A stretch of DNA of 43,641 nucleotides from Clostridiales bacterium. GTDB lineage: Bacteria > Bacillota > Clostridia > Oscillospirales > CAG-272. Location: NCBI GenBank assembly GCA_003523225.1, contig DPGK01000029.1, positions 1-43,641 of the forward strand, in the 5' to 3' direction. Below, piece by piece: positions 43,499 through 43,641 of this stretch (position 1 is its first letter; each line of letters begins with the position of its first letter). Below the pieces are notes generated by a model, which saw nothing but the letters and a program-made list of their open reading frames with translations, had not been told where the DNA came from and searched no databases. The position numbers and the translations under genes are program-made.

Positions 43499-43527
43499 TT
43501 GACAAAACGGTCGTCTTGTGATATCAT
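43499..43527 (+). promoter_or_regulatory. Promoter of the tRNA-Lys gene
   Basis: TTGACA (43499-43504), a 17-nt spacer and TATCAT (43522-43527), with TGTGA before the -10. Confidence 0.8.
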
Positions 43528-43598
43528 ATATAAGCGTTCGGCGATACCGCGTCAAAACGGTAGTTGCGAACGGTCGTTTTTATGCTTTATTCATATTT

Positions 43599-43641
43599 GA
43601 CTCATTAGCTCAGACGGTAGAGCACTTGACTTTTAATCAAG
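43599..43641 (+). tRNA. tRNA-Lys (anticodon TTT), 3' half outside window
   Basis: Starts GACTCATTAGCTCAG (acceptor 5' strand and D-arm), continues with GGTAGAGCA, then the anticodon arm CTTGA-CTTTTAA-TCAAG, with anticodon TTT. The window ends directly after the anticodon stem, so the T-arm and acceptor 3' strand are not visible. This is consistent with the common bacterial tRNA-Lys. Confidence 0.93.

Overview
This 43.6 kb window looks like the chromosome of an anaerobic, probably spore-forming member of the Clostridia, most likely a gut-type Oscillospirales/Ruminococcaceae relative. The grounds are: sigma-A promoters and AGGAGG ribosome sites; a T-box leader; oxygen-defence genes typical of strict anaerobes (rubredoxin-fused FprA flavoprotein and desulfoferrodoxin); a SPOCS/LysM spore-coat-type protein; a YpeB-like protein; a YhbD-bactofilin pair; and cohesin/dockerin surface proteins of the kind known from Ruminococcus and Clostridium. 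The species is not identifiable from the sequence alone.

Layout. 1-1768 (minus): an HSL-type esterase cut by the window edge, and a DMT/EamA transporter. 1925-15087 (plus): one branched-chain amino acid operon, ilvA-ridA-leuA-leuC-leuD-leuB-ilvB-ilvN-ilvC-ilvD, followed by a DUF815-type AAA ATPase. It is driven by a near-perfect promoter and an unusual T-box leader with two complete specifier (Stem I) domains in tandem, reading CTC (Leu) then ATC (Ile), in front of one antiterminator/terminator. 15158-18356: a lipoprotein, then FprA and desulfoferrodoxin. 18533-19560: a cohesin-bearing, probably sortase-anchored surface protein. 19671-21266: the SPOCS/LysM protein. 21366-24976 (minus): malic enzyme, an Ldh-family dehydrogenase and a PHP-domain protein. 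25105-27723 (plus): an oxidoreductase, an unknown acidic protein and a sugar-phosphate-isomerase-like TIM barrel. 27815-34636 (minus): seven intact phage genes for head assembly and DNA packaging, with no integrase, repressor, replication, tail-fibre or lysis gene nearby. 34899-35262: an HPr-like protein lacking the phosphorylatable His. 35285-40643: a 1081-residue Cys-rich repeat protein ending in a dockerin, then a scaffoldin with three cohesins and a dockerin, behind a long leader with a tandem hairpin repeat. 40655-43440: a cupin, a YhbD-bactofilin pair with a striking operator, and a YpeB-like protein. The window ends inside tRNA-Lys(TTT).

How the genes fit together. The BCAA operon makes Ile, Val and Leu from threonine and pyruvate, with RidA removing the reactive enamine released by IlvA, and the dual-specifier leader could let one transcript sense two amino acids. 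The cohesin/dockerin genes at 18.7 kb and 35.7-40.4 kb look like parts of one cell-surface assembly (anchor, adaptor scaffoldin, Cys-rich client) with no carbohydrate-active enzyme among them. The phage head module sits alone between housekeeping genes and has no inactivating lesion that I can see. The dual T-box, the enzyme-free cohesin/dockerin set with its repeated leader, and the head-only phage block are the parts most worth a second look.
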